Below are positions 35,100 to 48,142 of a DNA stretch of 64,000 nt, piece after piece. Origin of the DNA: Pyrus communis (taxonomy: Eukaryota > Streptophyta > Magnoliopsida > Rosales > Rosaceae); assembly GCF_963583255.1 (NCBI RefSeq), contig NC_084816.1, positions 21,397,344 through 21,461,343 of the forward strand, read 5' to 3'. The position numbers were made by a program, and so were the translations under genes. The notes under the pieces were generated by a model. The model made no database searches. It saw nothing but the letters and a program-made list of their open reading frames with translations, and was not told where the DNA came from. How positions within the stretch are numbered: position 1 is the stretch's first letter; each line of letters starts with the position of its first letter.

Positions 35100-36570
35100 T
35101 TCTTAATAATATAATGTATTAGTGACGATATCCTTCAGCGCCTAATGATCTAAAGCAAGTCGCTCTCCAAAATAACACTGTTCAACATTCCTCTTTGATT
35201 AGATGATATTTTATCAACAACACATAGTCTCCAACTACACATTAAGACAATTTGTACCACATTTGTTAATAACATTTCCGATCTATTCTTCAAGTGAAAT
35301 TCACCTATATATGTGACACGATACTTCAGAAAAATTAAGCTATGAGCACCAATCCGACCGAACACCAATTGACACTAAACAAAGTGGCTGCAGAATCTTT
35401 AAACTATTCATTTTCGATGTGAATAGTACTCTCAACACCTATCTTTTATTTGTAAGAGTTTGGTCATCAATGCATCGATGGACATTTAACCATTGAGATA
35501 TGATTGTTACACACAAATTTTCTCCCTCATGCACATTTCTGAAGTTTTGAATTGAATAAAACAAAAGAAAATTAAGAGAAAAATGATGTAAGAAAACCAT
35601 TGCCGATAACCAGTGCTAAATAAAAAGTTTAATACCAGACCATTGCAGTGACATACCATTTTAGATCCATTGCATGATAGTGTTTTGTCAATGCAATGAT
35701 CGTTTGAAACGCCATAAGACCCAGTTGATGGCCACCAACCAGGAATTATTATTATAATTATTTTACCTTCAAATTCAGGACCTTTGTTAAAATCAATCTC
35801 TATAGTTATACAAAATCTTAAGTGAATCTTCAATCAACCTAATTGATTTTCAGCATATACCCAATTGCTTTTCAGCAAAACCTTTAGCCCTTCAACTACA
35901 ATATCAAAGCCTTTTGTCGAAGCAAATATTGCCTACGATCCCTAAGATCTAAATTTTTTTACAGCCTTGCCCTCTGTGGTATGATTTGGTTAACGTATAA
36001 TTCCAACTATCATGATTTTCTCTCTGAGGCATATGCTTTGTTTTAGGTCCAATATGATATCAATGATCTCAGTGGACTCTTCTAGCATTATAATGGTCAT
36101 TATGGCTTGAATCTTGTTAGAGTTTTACTGTTGTTTTTTTACATTTCCAGTCAATTTACATTTCAAGATATGTAGCTCAGCTCATCGGCCCAGAGTTTAC
36201 TTTTGTGAACATTTCTAATCTTGGCTCCATTATGAAATAACTACATTCTGTTTCTTGCTTTAGTTTTAATTTCTCTTTCATTTACGTTTTAGGAAAATAC
36301 AGACAAAGTTACATGGAATTTTAAGTCCCCGTTCACTCGAGACACATAAACTTAACTAAACTAGTGTCTAACTCGGTTTATAATCATTTGGTTAACAAAT
36401 CAAATTTACGCATAATTTTCACACCTATTAAACATAAACACTATCCGTTGGCATCCTCCAATAGTGGCTCACCTATTCTCTCTTTCTCTTGAGCCATCCT
36501 ATAGCATCGAGACCGAAAGCAGCACTCTGGATAAATACGTGTTGAACATAATACAAGCTCTGTCCGAATT
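35100..36570. other. Intergenic DNA, nothing recognisable
   Basis: A/T-rich sequence without domains, long inverted repeats or tandem arrays that I can support. Confidence 0.5.
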
Positions 36571-36574
36571 TTGA

Positions 36575-37045
36575 CACCCAACAACCTCCACCATTTCTAT
36601 TATCATCGTTGCCACCACCCCTGCCACCACAACCACAACCGTCATTGACACCCTCACCGCCACTACCTCCACCTCTATCGTCGTTGCCACCACCTATGAA
36701 GACAACCATCAATCTTACACAATAACAGCCATCACAACCACCATCGTTATTACCACCACCACCATGCCACCATAACCGCCACTGCTGCCCTTATCGTCAC
36801 CTTCACCCTCGTCGTTGTTGTCGCCACCATCTACGACGACAACCAACAACCTTACATCACTGCAGCCATCATGACCACCATCATTGCCAAGGCCACCACC
36901 AACAGTGCCACCACAATAGCCATCACTATTACCTCTGCACCTCAACCATCGCACCCTAATATTGGCACCACCACCATACCTCCACCATTGCCGCTACCGT
37001 CACCACCACTATCCTCACCACCGCTAGTGTCAACACCACCCTACC
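36575..37045. repeat. Imperfect CCA/CAC trinucleotide tract
   Basis: About 470 bp made of degenerate CCACCA, ACCATC and CATCAC triplets, with internal duplication of a block ACGACAACCAACAACCTTACA / AAGACAACCATCAATCTTACA. Frames on the minus strand give Gly- and Val-rich strings that have no signal or domain. I treat it as simple repeat and not as a gene. Confidence 0.8.
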
Positions 37046-37068
37046 ATGTCCCCTTACAAAAAACAAAT

Positions 37069-37388
37069 TATTGAGAATGAATCTCACATTGATGACAGAA
37101 AAGGACCTTACAAGGGCTTACAAGAGGTTGGACTACTTCCCATATTGCCAATTGGTTTTATGGTGGAACCTCAACTTTCTTCATGGTATCAGAGTGGTTG
37201 TCCACTCCACATCACCCCGTTTGTGTTGTTCACGTGTTAGGCTTGAAGGGGAGGGGTGGGGGGCCGCAGGGGGCGTGTTGAGAATGAATCTCACATTGAT
37301 GAGAGGAGAGACCTTGCAAGGACTTATAAGGGGTTAAGCTCCTCCTCATATTGCCAATTGATTTTATGGTGGAACCCCAATTTCTTCA
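37069..37388 (+). mobile_element. Complete TRIM retrotransposon (320 bp)
   Basis: Two short LTRs, 37069-37183 (115 bp) and 37276-37388 (113 bp), both starting T(A/G)TTGAGAATGAATCTCACA and ending TTTCTTCA. Directly after the first is TGGTATCAGAGTGG (37184-37197), an initiator tRNA-Met primer-binding site. The 92-bp interior ends in a G-rich polypurine tract (GGGGAGGGGTGGGGGG). CAAAT flanks both sides (37064-37068 and 37389-37393). No coding capacity: a classic terminal-repeat retrotransposon in miniature that must be mobilised in trans. Confidence 0.95.
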
Positions 37389-37393
37389 CAAAT

Positions 37394-38088
37394 GCTTTAG
37401 GTTTAAATCATCATATCTATAGCGTCGTCCTTGTCAGCAATACTTTAAACTAGACGGAAACGACAACCCTAAACCCTTGTACAATATTAATTAAGATGGT
37501 GATTATCTAGCTGCCTTGCAACACTATGTAGCTAGCTAACTACTGGTGACTATACAAAAAAAATGAATCGACTTGAAACAAAGAAACTTTTCAGACCCAA
37601 AAAGGGAGAATAACGTACATTAGCATGCAGGATCCAGATGTGATTCAGCAATTCCTGATTTTAATTGCATAATTTGTGAGGGAACTTTTTGTCACCTTGC
37701 TAAAATTCCATGAATTTATGATTCAGCACGCAAGTGTTAAATTTGCTCCAGTTTCAGATCGATGCTGATATTGGAGGAACAGAAGCAGCCAAAAAATAAG
37801 AGTACGTAGGAGCCAACAATCAAAGACACTGGAGAGAAGCTGCTGCACCTAAAAAGGGATGACTTATATACGACAATTCTTTGTGCATGACATTCATTTT
37901 GTACTAAAGGATTCTCATCGATAAGATACTGTTTGTGGATGATATATTGATAACATATAACGTTTTGTTAGCAAAACAATGTTACGGACATATTATTGAT
38001 AGCATCCTTTATCGGAAAGTCAAGTAAAGTCTCTAAATAGTAATCTTAATCAAGTCAGAGGGTTGGGAATCAAGGGGCCAACCGTTGT
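37394..38088. other. Short intergenic stretch, nothing recognisable
   Basis: No gene, repeat or site that I can support. Confidence 0.5.
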
Positions 38089-39600
38089 CACTAGTAAAAA
38101 AAATCCTCGCGCGACGAAACACACATCGTCGCACATAGCTACTTTGCATCACGAAATTTTGAACTTTGTCGCACAAAGTCTTGCGCAACAAAATTTTAAG
38201 CGACGAAACAAACATCATTGCTCAAAGTCTTTTCAAAAATTAAAAAAAAAAAAAAAATTTAAAACCTTTGCTCAAGGAAATCCAAATATTTCGTCACCTA
38301 AACCAATTTATTTTCTTTTTTTATTTAATTTTATATTATAAATTTTAAAATATAGTTATTTTCATAAGTTTTTTAAAACTTTGCACGAAGAATATCAATA
38401 TTTCGTCACCTAAACCCTATTTATTTGTTTTTTTATTTTATTTTATATTTTATATTGTTAAACTAAATTATTTTCTTTACTCGACGAATCAACATTTGGT
38501 CGCCTAAACACTATTTAATTTTTTTAAGACTTTACGCGACCAATATTTCATCATGCAAACTCGTTTCATTCATCGCGCAAAGTGATACAGTTTTTAAAAC
38601 CAAAATAACTCATCGACAATTTTCTCAATGTCTTTATGTATTCTCTTACCTCTCATCTCCTTCCCTCTCCTCAAATCCGACCCTCTCTCTCACATTTACT
38701 CCTCTCACTTAATCTCTCTTCTCTATCACTCACTCTCACTCACTCTTTCATCTCTCTCTCACTATCTCCTATAACTCTCTCACACTCACTCTTCTCTCTC
38801 ATTCTCACTCACTCTCAATCTTGCCAAAAGGTATTTTCTCCCCAAATTTTAATTTTTTTTTCATTAATATGTGTTTTTGGAGTTAATTAATTGGGTTTAG
38901 TGTGGGGTGGAGTTTGGGGTATGTCAATTTTAGGGGAGATTATGCCCATTTTTTGGTATTATTTTATGTTTTTTTTGGTTATTTGACCATGTTTGTTTTG
39001 TTCGTAGGGAATCGTTGAGACTTTGACGGCGAAAGTTGAGGAATAGGACACCATCAGACCATATCCCACGACGAAAGTTGAGGAATAGGACGCCATCAGA
39101 CCATATCCCCCGCCAATACCACCACATTAGACTTGTATTAGGATTTTATTATTGTACTTTGTTAATTTATGTGTACATTTTTAATATAATATATATTATG
39201 GATAATTTGATCCCTATTTTTCATACGTAATTTTATTTTGAATATGTCAATTTAAATTAAAGTAATTAAAAAAATAAAGGTACAATTAAATTAAATTTAA
39301 AAAGTAAAAATTCGAAAAATCTTGCACTACCAAATATTTCGTCGGGCAAACAATTAATATAATTAAATTAAAATAAGAGAAATAATAAAACAAAAATAAA
39401 ATACTTTGCACGACAAAATATTTCGTCGAGCAAACAATTAATTTCGTCGAGCAAAATATTAATTAAATTAAAAAATTAAAAAACCAAAAACTTTGCGCGA
39501 CAAAATAAAAAAAATTAAAAAACCAAAAGTATGATTTCGTTGCTCAAAACCTTGTGCAACAAATTTTATTTCGTCATGCAAAGTATTTTTTGTAGTAGTG
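38089..39600. mobile_element. Non-autonomous CACTA element, 1.5 kb, with TSD
   Basis: Left end CACTAGTAAAAAAAATCC, right end (reverse) CACTACTACAAAAAATACT, flanked by TGT on both sides (38086-38088 and 39601-39603). Subterminal motifs TTTCGTCG(C/G)(G/A)CAAA and TTTGCGCGACGAAA recur at both ends. The centre includes a TCTC-rich tract (38640-38820) and a 30-bp tandem duplication (AGTTGAGGAATAGGACRCCA at 39036 and 39072). No transposase, so it depends on an autonomous relative. Confidence 0.93.
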
Positions 39601-39654
39601 TGTTGTAGGAGTAGTTGATAATTACAAAAGGAGTTGAACTGCCTAGTCTTTCTA

Positions 39655-39885
39655 TTAGGATTTGGATCCCATCCGGATCCTCACACTCTATCTGTTTATT
39701 GTACATCGTGCGGCTAAAAATGATTTAAATTTTTTTTTATTTAAAATAACACAAACAATACATAACGAAAGTTGACCGCATGATATACAATGAACGGATA
39801 GGATGTGAGTGTCCCTAAGATCCTCACAAAGAGGATCCGGAGAGGATCCTCACAAAGAGAATCCAGAGAGGATCCTCATCCTTTC
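39655..39885. mobile_element. GGATCC-rich foldback MITE, copy 2 of 3
   Basis: Starts TTTGGATCCCATCCGGATCCT, ends in a repeated GAGGATCC block (AGAGGATCCGGAGAGGATCC twice). It shares TTTATTGTACATCGTGCGG with the copy at 32000. Confidence 0.72.
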
Positions 39886-40684
39886 TATTAATGGTCAAAG
39901 TGCTATATATTATGAATGGTAAGTGCTTTGTATAATTTGGATAATAATCCGTAGTCAAAATTTGGAGCATTGTTCTTTATATTTTGACTCAATTAGAATT
40001 TTGGTTTTTAAAATGAAAATTTCTAGGTATTGATCAACTTGTCTGTAGTGAATATTGGTTTCTTTTTTTAACATTATTAGAAATTTCATTCAGAATACAG
40101 AGCTTAAGGGATAAATGAGAGACGAGAATTTAACTGAGTTATCTAAAAACAACCAATGCTCTACATACTAATAAGTTCAGAAATCAATACTCAAGACTAG
40201 CTTCAGTTTGACTAAAGTTCAAAGACAATATTCTAATTTTATTTAATTTACTATACCAGTTATATAATAGCACTGTGACCATTCATGCTTTAAATATTCA
40301 TTAAACTTTCGGTGATTCTGTTAGCTAGCAATCTTGAAATTTTGTTTAACCACCCACCCTTGGACTATATTGTACTTAATTAAGTGGAACCTCCTGAGTA
40401 CACATATATTAGAAGAGGATTTGTACTTATCTAATTCCTAAATCTACATTAATTTTCAACTCACGGGCATAATATTGATACACGATTGACTTTGGGAAAG
40501 TAGTTTTATATTCAGTTGAACTTATCTTATTAATGCTATACCAAGTGAAAGTGGCCACCATAGTTTAGTGCATCACTTAACATTATCTTCATCGTTGATG
40601 AACAAAACAAGTGTGGATTATGTGCATGATTTAACACTTATGTTCATCAAGTGTGGATTATGTGCATGATTTAACACTTATCTT
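39886..40684. other. Intergenic DNA with a 36-bp tandem duplication
   Basis: No gene seen. A block TGTGGATTATGTGCATGATT TAACACTTA repeats at about 40612 and 40650. Confidence 0.55.
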
Positions 40685-41657
40685 AGAGCACTTCCATCAG
40701 GAGTGGGATAGGCCGGCACACAGTTAAAAAAATGGCCCAGTACCTAGGGAAGTCTCTCCAGCCCACGGGATTGCCTGGCACCCAGCCCAAGCTGGTCTCC
40801 AAGCTAGCCCAAAATTGACAGACCTTGGGACCAGCCCGTATGACACCATGCTGACGTCAGGGATGGAAAGAGCCACGGAGGGAAAAGGCAAATGACCTGA
40901 AAATGATGGCCCGAGTTCGATGGAAAATCTGAAAACAAAATGCACCGACATCATTTTTGCATCAACACAAAGGTTTCCAACACGATTTATATGTTAGAAA
41001 CCATAAAAATAGGATTGAGAACTTACCCAGGTGAAATGCAAGAGATTTCACAGAGATTGGACCTTGAACTTGTCGAAGTTATCCGTTTTCCTTTGTCGGA
41101 ATCACATGCAAGGAATTGAGCCCTCAAATTAACCACAAAAATTGCAACACAACAGGATTTAAAGCTCAAGAACACAATACAGTGATAGAAACATCACCTG
41201 GGTTAGAGATTGAGAGCTTAAGCTCTCGGCTTCAATGGTAAGACCTCGCACCATGCACCGATGCCGCATGTAAGGCCGTGGTTGGGTTCCTTGAGCTCCA
41301 GGGATTACAAAAATAATATTTTGTGTTTGATTTGTTGAAGGTTTTGAAGAGGAAGGAGAAGGAGAGCTCACGGGAGTGAGCTAGAAAAGAGAGAGAGGGG
41401 GAGAGAAAATAGAGAGAGAGAGAGAACCGGTTAGTGGAAAGGTTCCTGATTTATCTCTTTTTTTTTTAATAAAATTATTATTTTTATTATTATATAATAA
41501 ATAATAATAATATTTTAATAAAATTGATTAGGCTATTTTTTTTTAGGGGTGGATATGCTCTTGGCCTATTACTGTTCATTGGGGTCTATCATTGTTCACT
41601 GAGTGGATAAATGCGCTGGGTGCTGGCGCAAAGTCTTTAGGGGTGGAATTGCTCTAA
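40685..41657. mobile_element. Non-autonomous DNA transposon, about 970 bp
   Basis: Ends TTAGAGCACTTCCATC (left) and, reversed, TTAGAGCAATTCCACCCC (right). The interior is non-coding with CAGCCCAAGCTGG-rich left subterminal sequence and a GA-rich block (41386-41428). Superfamily not determined: the palindromic TTAGAGC/GCTCTAA edge hides the target duplication. Confidence 0.6.
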
Positions 41658-41905
41658 GGTTGACCCTATTTCCCACCAGAAATACATGTGGATATGTAAT
41701 ATATATTGATGCTTGCTAGCTATTACTTGTGAATGATATCTTTCCACCCAATGGATTTCAGAATTTACCTGTTAAATCATATTAGAAATGCTTATTTCAT
41801 CTTTCGGTTAGAATCGGGGAGGGGAAATGCCTATTTTTAAATTGGTCTCAACCTTTTAAAAGATTTCAAGTACCTACTTAATGTTTTGAAAAATAGGATA
41901 CCAGT

Positions 41906-42479
41906 TATGGAGCCAAAAATAATCAAGAAAAATATGGAGGCGACAAGTGGATTATTAGGTAAAAAGACAAAATTACCCTCGAGGCACATCGGAATACCTA
42001 TGCGCAAGCAGCGGACAATCACGACTCAATCCAGGTCAAAGATGATTAAAATGGTATTTATTCAAAACCTATTTCATCAAGCGTCATCAAATTCTCCCCA
42101 TAAGATAATTTCTATTTATTCTTTTCAAAATAGGATTAATTAGCTACTTAATTGATTAATTGCCTAATTTATCCCAATTACACCCAAAACCACCATAAGT
42201 GGTCAGACCCCCTTTCTCCAAATAGAGGCTGGCCACACCCCTATAAATAGCTCCCATTTCTCCCAAAAACCTAAGTCCAACTCTTTTGCAAAATTCTCCA
42301 AATTTCTCTAAACATTTTCCCCTCAAATTCTAATTTTGGCATCTGAGGTTCTTTGGCCAAAGCCCCCCTCCCCCCAATTCATCATGGGCGCATGAGGCTC
42401 TTGTCCTTGCCCAAATGTGTTAATTGTTTTGTAGGTGCATTTTCATCCAAGAAGAAGAAGACGGAAATTTGCATCCACA
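41906..42479 (+). mobile_element. Solo LTR of the Tat/gypsy family
   Basis: Same LTR as 11999-12567 in opposite orientation. Starts TATGGAGCCAAAAATAATC, ends TTTGCATCCACA. It is flanked by CCAGT on both sides (41901-41905 and 42480-42484). A TATA box CTATAAATAG at about 42242 supports the plus orientation. 574 bp; no second LTR nearby, so it is a solo LTR left by recombination. Confidence 0.9.
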
Positions 42480-42484
42480 CCAGT

Positions 42485-43159
42485 GTTAAGTGTTGATGTC
42501 ATTATCTTTAATTAATGATGTTATTAATGTTAAGTGATGTGTGAACAGATATTGAAGTTGGTATTCACTAATACATCATTTATAGGATTCTAAATCATCA
42601 AATGTACTCCTATTAACAAGTTAAACACTAACTTTGTTTAGTTGAAAGGGATCTACTTAAAGATTTAGATCTCAAGTGGCCCTTTATCACAGTGGTGGAA
42701 AAGTGTGAGTCCTTGCATGACAGCGTGGGTTCAAACTCCGTCGGTGGCTTATTTAACATCTAATCTAACAAAATCTATCGTTTGACCAAAAAAAAAAAAG
42801 GATTTAGATCTCTATGAACAACGTGGCAGTGAAATCTCACTTTAATACTTGTCCAGGTCATCATTTAATGCTAGTGACCTAAAAAGTGTCCATTTTTCAT
42901 GCGTTATGTAGTTGTTTGAAATGTTTTTAAATGGTGGCAATTTGAAATCACCTCAAAAAATTGGGTAATCATTCGTGCTTAACTCATATGTATTGAAAAT
43001 CTAATGCTATGACTAAATTATATAAAGGGCTCCAATTTGCGAGTCCTAAACAAATGAACGATGCAGATACTGAAATTACATTGCGAAATGAGCTATAGTT
43101 ATAAAGATTTGTGTACAGTGGTGGTGGTTTAGGGGACAAGGTACGCACGGTTTTAGGCG
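42485..43159. other. Intergenic DNA, nothing recognisable
   Basis: No gene or repeat that I can support. Confidence 0.5.
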
Positions 43160-43622
43160 TTCATAGGTAGTTATTTTTTAATCAAGATTCTAAAAGACCC
43201 CAGGCGCTAGTTGGGCGGTGGGCTGGGGCCTAGCGCCTAAGCAGGTTTAAGTAAATCTATTATATTTCGTCTAAATTAGTGTTTGCTTATACTTAAAATA
43301 TATATATAATTTTATCATAAACTACAAAATAGAATGCATATATATTATAAAGTATTGGAACATAATGAAAACATGTGAAATAAGGATATAATGTGTGTTC
43401 ATTTAAGTATGCAACAAGTCCCTTACAATTTATTGGAAAAAAATAAAATGGAAAATGAAAAGTTATCTATTTTATGTCCAAGTGAGTTGCAACCTAAGCG
43501 GGTCTAGGTGGGCACCTCAACAGGTCTAGGCACCCTTTTTTAATTTTCAAAAGCCTAGGCATTAATCGAGGTGGTGGCCAGCCACCTAACGCTGAGGCGG
43601 GAATTTTTAGAACAATGTTTTG
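43160..43622. mobile_element. Foldback element with GCCTAGGC-type arms
   Basis: The left arm ATTCTAAAAGACCCCAGGCGCTAG…GGGCCTAGCGCC pairs loosely with the right arm, reversed, TTCTAAAAATTCCCGCCTCAGCG…GCCTAGACCTGTTGAGG. The A/T-rich loop has no coding content. Confidence 0.55.
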
Positions 43623-43965
43623 AATACATGTGAAAATTGGTAAAAATTTGGTAGAAAATATAAAAATTTGGTAAAATTTTAGAATTAGGTGAAATTGTAA
43701 AAAATTATGCTTAAATTTTGGTAAAATTTGTACAAATATGTGAGCTTCTAGGAAATATGTGAAAATTTGTGAAATTTGGTAGAAAATATGAAAATATGGT
43801 GAAATTTTAGAATTAGGTGAAATTGTAGGAAATATGCTTAAATTTGGTAAAATTGTAGAAATATTTGAGCTTGTAGGAAATTTGGTGGAAAATATGAAAA
43901 TTCGGTAAAAATCATGAAATATGTGAAAGTGTGTAGGAAATATGTTTAAATTTGGTTGAATTGAA
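43623..43965. repeat. Tandem repeat of about 110-125 bp, A/T-rich
   Basis: Nearly three diverged copies starting TTGGTAGAAAATATRAAAAT and including GAATTAGGTGAAATTGTA and ATGTGAGCTTGTAGGAAAT. The units are themselves built from short GGAAATATG / AAATTTGGT words. Confidence 0.75.
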
Positions 43966-44357
43966 ATTATGATTTTTTTTTTTCACAAAATTCTTTACGC
44001 TTAATTACCAATGGTCGTCTGCATCCGCCTCTACTCAGAATGAGAGGTCATCACTTAGTGCCACCAGGCGGCCACAGCTGAGTAAATGGGTGGCCCGGTT
44101 TGTGCCATTAGGGTGGGTGGCCCGGTTTGCCAGGTACTCGGTGACTTAAAAGCGAGTTGGGTTCAAGACCTTGGGGGGAGGGGGGATGTCTTCTTCAGCG
44201 AGCTATCATCCTTCGGCCGAGACGTCTTCCATACTTTAGCATGTGAAGATGGAGCTAGCGCTCTAAAGAAAAGAAGCTAAATGACAAAGAGAAGAAGCTG
44301 CATTCCTAATAGAAGAAGCTACTTGTGAGCGAGAAGTTGTTGTACGCGACTGAGAAA

Positions 44358-46184
44358 TGATGCGAAAATAGTTAAGCATACAAATTAACCCTCTTTTTGT
44401 CAAATTGTAGTAAGTATGTAAGTAGGGATCGTTCTTAACCGGGGATTATGAGGGATTGCAAATCTCTTGGAAACTGACTCAAAAACGTAAAATAAAGTTT
44501 AAAACACTAAACTAAACTCAAAGAATGCAAAACTAAACACTTAAAACACTAAAACAAACCAAAAGACTCAAACAACACCCAAAACACTCAAAACTGCCTT
44601 AAAAACACTTTCTGGGCAGTTTTGAGCACTTTGGTGAATTTGGACGAATTTATGTAACAAAATGAATCAAAACACTTATAAACACAAACTAAGACACTTT
44701 CTAACTAAATTAGACAATAAAGTAAAGGGGGATTGAGTTTTGGACGAAATTAAATAAAATGCACAGATTCAAATTAAAACAGATAGTAAAGATGAATTTG
44801 ATGGAATTGAATGGATGGGAAGCTAGCTAAGGGGTTCATCTCCACACATGTTATACTTGCATATAAAACGATTTCCAATTGCCTTTCAATAAACCATGAA
44901 TTCTCAACACCCCAAGTTAACCGTGATGCACTAATTAACCTTCAAATCTTCCTTATGTCAATGAATTGGATGATGCATGCGACAATTCAAATCATTCTCC
45001 AACGGTCCTCAACATGAATGCATAGAAGAGGTACAGTGAGAGATCATTATGCTCTATGAAAATTATAAATGTTGACGAGGCAATTGTAACTATGAATGCA
45101 TGAAACTCTTGCCAAGAATTCATTTAACGCGATTGTTTATAAGCAACCTCCACTACTTGTGAATATAAGTTCATAACTATTAGGTGAAACTCACTTATAT
45201 TCTAGCGTCATATTCATGCATGAAAATTAAGCGTGCACTCTCAATAAACATACATAAATAAGTTATCAATCAAACAGTTAAACAAATTGAATTCACAACT
45301 TATGAAACACAATTAGAAGTAATCAAATTATATTGCAAGCATAAACATATATTTCGAATCACCCCCTAGCTAAAGGGGGTTTAGTTCCTCATACGTACAA
45401 TACAAAGAGAATTGAAATTAAACATTGAAATCAAAGAAACACCTAAACATTCTAACAACTCAAACTTGAATTGTATGAACGTTTAGGCCCTCTTTTCTTC
45501 CTCTTTGTTGCTGCACAAGGTCTAAGGTGAGTTTTGGGGGTTATGGATGGTGTAGAATGATGTGTTTAGGGTAGGGATGGATGTAGGGGAAGGCAAGGAG
45601 TGTTTTTGGGCAGAAAATATGACAAATGGTGAAGTATGGCTGTGTTAGAGAGAGGGAATGAATTTCTGACGTGAATGGTTGTGTATGAGAGATGGATCTT
45701 GTGTTGAGGGAGTGCATGGTTTTATAGGGAGAATGGGAGAATATGTGGCTGAATAATCAAATGGGAAAGCATGTGGCTGAATGGATTAAAGAGGGAATGA
45801 TGATGGGATAGCATGTGGGTGACAGCTAGGTTGGCATGTGGCTGCAATGGTAAAGGGGGAAGTGCATGTGGCTGTAATGGATTAAAGGATGGGAGTGCAT
45901 GTGGCACTAATGTAGCCTTCTAGAAATCAGGTTTTTAGGCCCCCTTGCAGCTCCCTAACTGAATTCAAGCCTTTCAAATTCGTCCATCCTCATGCCTCCA
46001 TGCTTGCACTATCCAATCTTGGCCCAAAAATGCTCTAGAATGCTCCAAATTGCTTCTTTTTGCATACTTTGACAATAAAACCTGAAATTGCACGAAAATA
46101 ACTTTAAATACTATAATTAACATAGTTTAGCTAATTAAATGCAAGAAAACAAGCTAACTAAGTCGTATAAATATGCTCATATCA
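44358..46184 (-). mobile_element. Long solo LTR (1.8 kb), TGATATGAGC family
   Basis: On the minus strand it begins TGATATGAGCATATTTATAC and ends CTATTTTCGCATCA. The AGAAA duplication at 44353-44357 and 46185-46189 fixes both ends. A minus-strand CTATAAAACC at about 45720 is a plausible TATA box. It includes short tandem words (GCATGTGGCTGAATG-like, 45739-45900) and non-coding C/A-rich sequence. No primer site or second LTR follows. Superfamily is not shown by the sequence. Confidence 0.82.
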
Positions 46185-46439
46185 AGAAACAGTGTGCCTA
46201 TATAATGCTGGGATAGCCCAAGCAATGTCAGCTTCTGGCATTCGCATTCTCGAGCCCTTGACCAACCTTCAAGCGCCATTCCCTAGCCACCTGAGCACCC
46301 ACCCGAGTAGTTTAGGTTTATTAGTTTAATTTTTTAACATGATTTTTAATGTAATTAAATATTTTTTTAAAGCTTTCATTAATTATAGATTTTAAAATTA
46401 ATATAGTCACAATTTAATTAATTAATTAATTATTGCAAA

Positions 46440-46868
46440 TATTGTTATAATAACAAATTTAAAAAAATAAAAAAAATTAGCCCGACTAATATTTTTGTCG
46501 AGCAAACATTAAATTATATTTTAATTTTGGTTTTAGACAGTTGGCCCAACGACATTTTTGTCAGCTCAATATTTGAAAATTATTTAATTTGATGTGGGGC
46601 GGCAAAACCTGGTAGTTGGGCAAGAAATATTCATCGGGTCAAGTCAGTCAACGCATATTTACCCGACGACTCTGTTCGTCGAGCAAACCCTGTTTCGCTC
46701 GACGAATATGTGTTTTCATCGAGAAAATATTTGAGTGACCGATTTTGCACTACCAATCTTTTCGGACGAACTTCTGTCGGCTAAAGTATATGGTGACGTA
46801 AAACAGTTTGACCCTAATTTTTTTTCGTCTGCCAATGTGTTTTTTTTTCTTTTCTTTTTTTGGTAGTG
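46440..46868. mobile_element. CACTA element right-end fragment
   Basis: Ends TTTTTTTGGTAGTG (46855-46868), the reverse of CACTACCAAAAAAA. Subterminal TTTTTGTCGAGCAAAC, TCGACGAATAT and GTCGGCTAAAG words match the style of the element at 38089. No left terminus was found, so it is truncated. Confidence 0.62.
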
Positions 46869-48142
46869 TAAGCATGTTAATCAACATTTATAACATTTAA
46901 GTAAGAATTCAATAATCAACAACTATGTCATATGATTTACAAAATATGTTTAAATCAATGGTGTCCCTACCCTTAGACAATAGCAAAGCATCCGAAGGGA
47001 GAAGCTCTTGAGAGATCTTTTTGCAATGTTAACCGGGATTCCAAATCTTTGAAGCTCAATCTGATTGAAGCACACACCTAGGACAAGACAACAAAAGAAT
47101 TAACAAGCAGAAAGAAAAAGCAAAGTGAAAAAGTGGGTAACACTTGATTTGGAGTTGTGTGTACAGATCGAAAACAGGCAAATTTTAACCCAAAGTTATT
47201 ACGTACCCCCAAAAAGTATTTCAACTTTCCTCGCTAGCTACCAAAGAGACAAATATTTCAACTTGGGTACGAAAAAAAATGAGAGTAAAAGTTGAACCAA
47301 ATTTATCTTGTATATTTCCAAAGTTTGACATCTTCTGAGGCTTTGCCCATAAAACTCATGCATGCTGCGTGAGGCCAAATCTCAAATGACTCGGCACCAA
47401 CTTCTTAAAGGTGAAAACTAGACATGGCATTCATGAATGAATAACAATACCAATTAGTATTATATTTTCCTGTCGTGTGAATGACTAATATCTAGCTAGC
47501 TAGTTAGTTGACACATTGCAATATTTTATCTACTTAGAAACTGGGAGGCAAACTCGGCATACATACGTGCTGCTAACCTTTAAATGAACTGATGAATGAA
47601 TTTTAAATTTCAGTCTGTTGAAAGGTTCCATCCTGAAGTTAAATAATTTTAAAGAATTCATCAAAAACCAAGCCCTATATTTATACAAGTGAATGAAAAC
47701 CGAGAACGGATAATGAGAAAATTGAGACATGGTTGAAAAATGCATGGATTGTTATTGGCTTTAAAAAGGTCATCTGACACTAAAGTTTTTTCATTATATT
47801 TACACACAAGCAGAGATAAGAATGACTTTTTAAAGTGTAGGTTATATAACATATTTCTAGGAAATCAATTTGTATAACCTAATTAGTAATTACTTAAAGC
47901 ATACTAATCCTCCACATTCAATTCCACATTTCGTTAGGTTATTAAAGGCATAATTGAAGACAATTAGCACTTCGCACAAAATCTCACTTGTGCAATGGAT
48001 ACCAGCAAACAAAACAAATGTCAGTTTGTAAATGATTTTGTCTTTCTTTGGTAGTGGAATGCAGGCACTAAAATATAAGTTTTTGACTCATTTATCAGTG
48101 CTTGCAATATTATTAAAATGTGAAGGCGATATTGGAGGCCTA
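46869..48142. other. Upstream region of the CLE gene at 48236
   Basis: A/T-rich DNA without a recognisable gene; probably contains the promoter of the downstream CLE gene. Confidence 0.5.

Noticed and set aside
36473..36954. Gly- and Val-rich frames suggesting a glycine-rich protein gene
   Set aside because: They derive from a degenerate CCA/CAC trinucleotide tract, without signal peptide, promoter or defined ends.
46749..46868. A 120-bp complete mini-CACTA between CACTACCAATC and GGTAGTG
   Set aside because: No matching 3-bp duplication at the two ends and only the first eight bases pair; more likely internal subterminal sequence of a truncated element.
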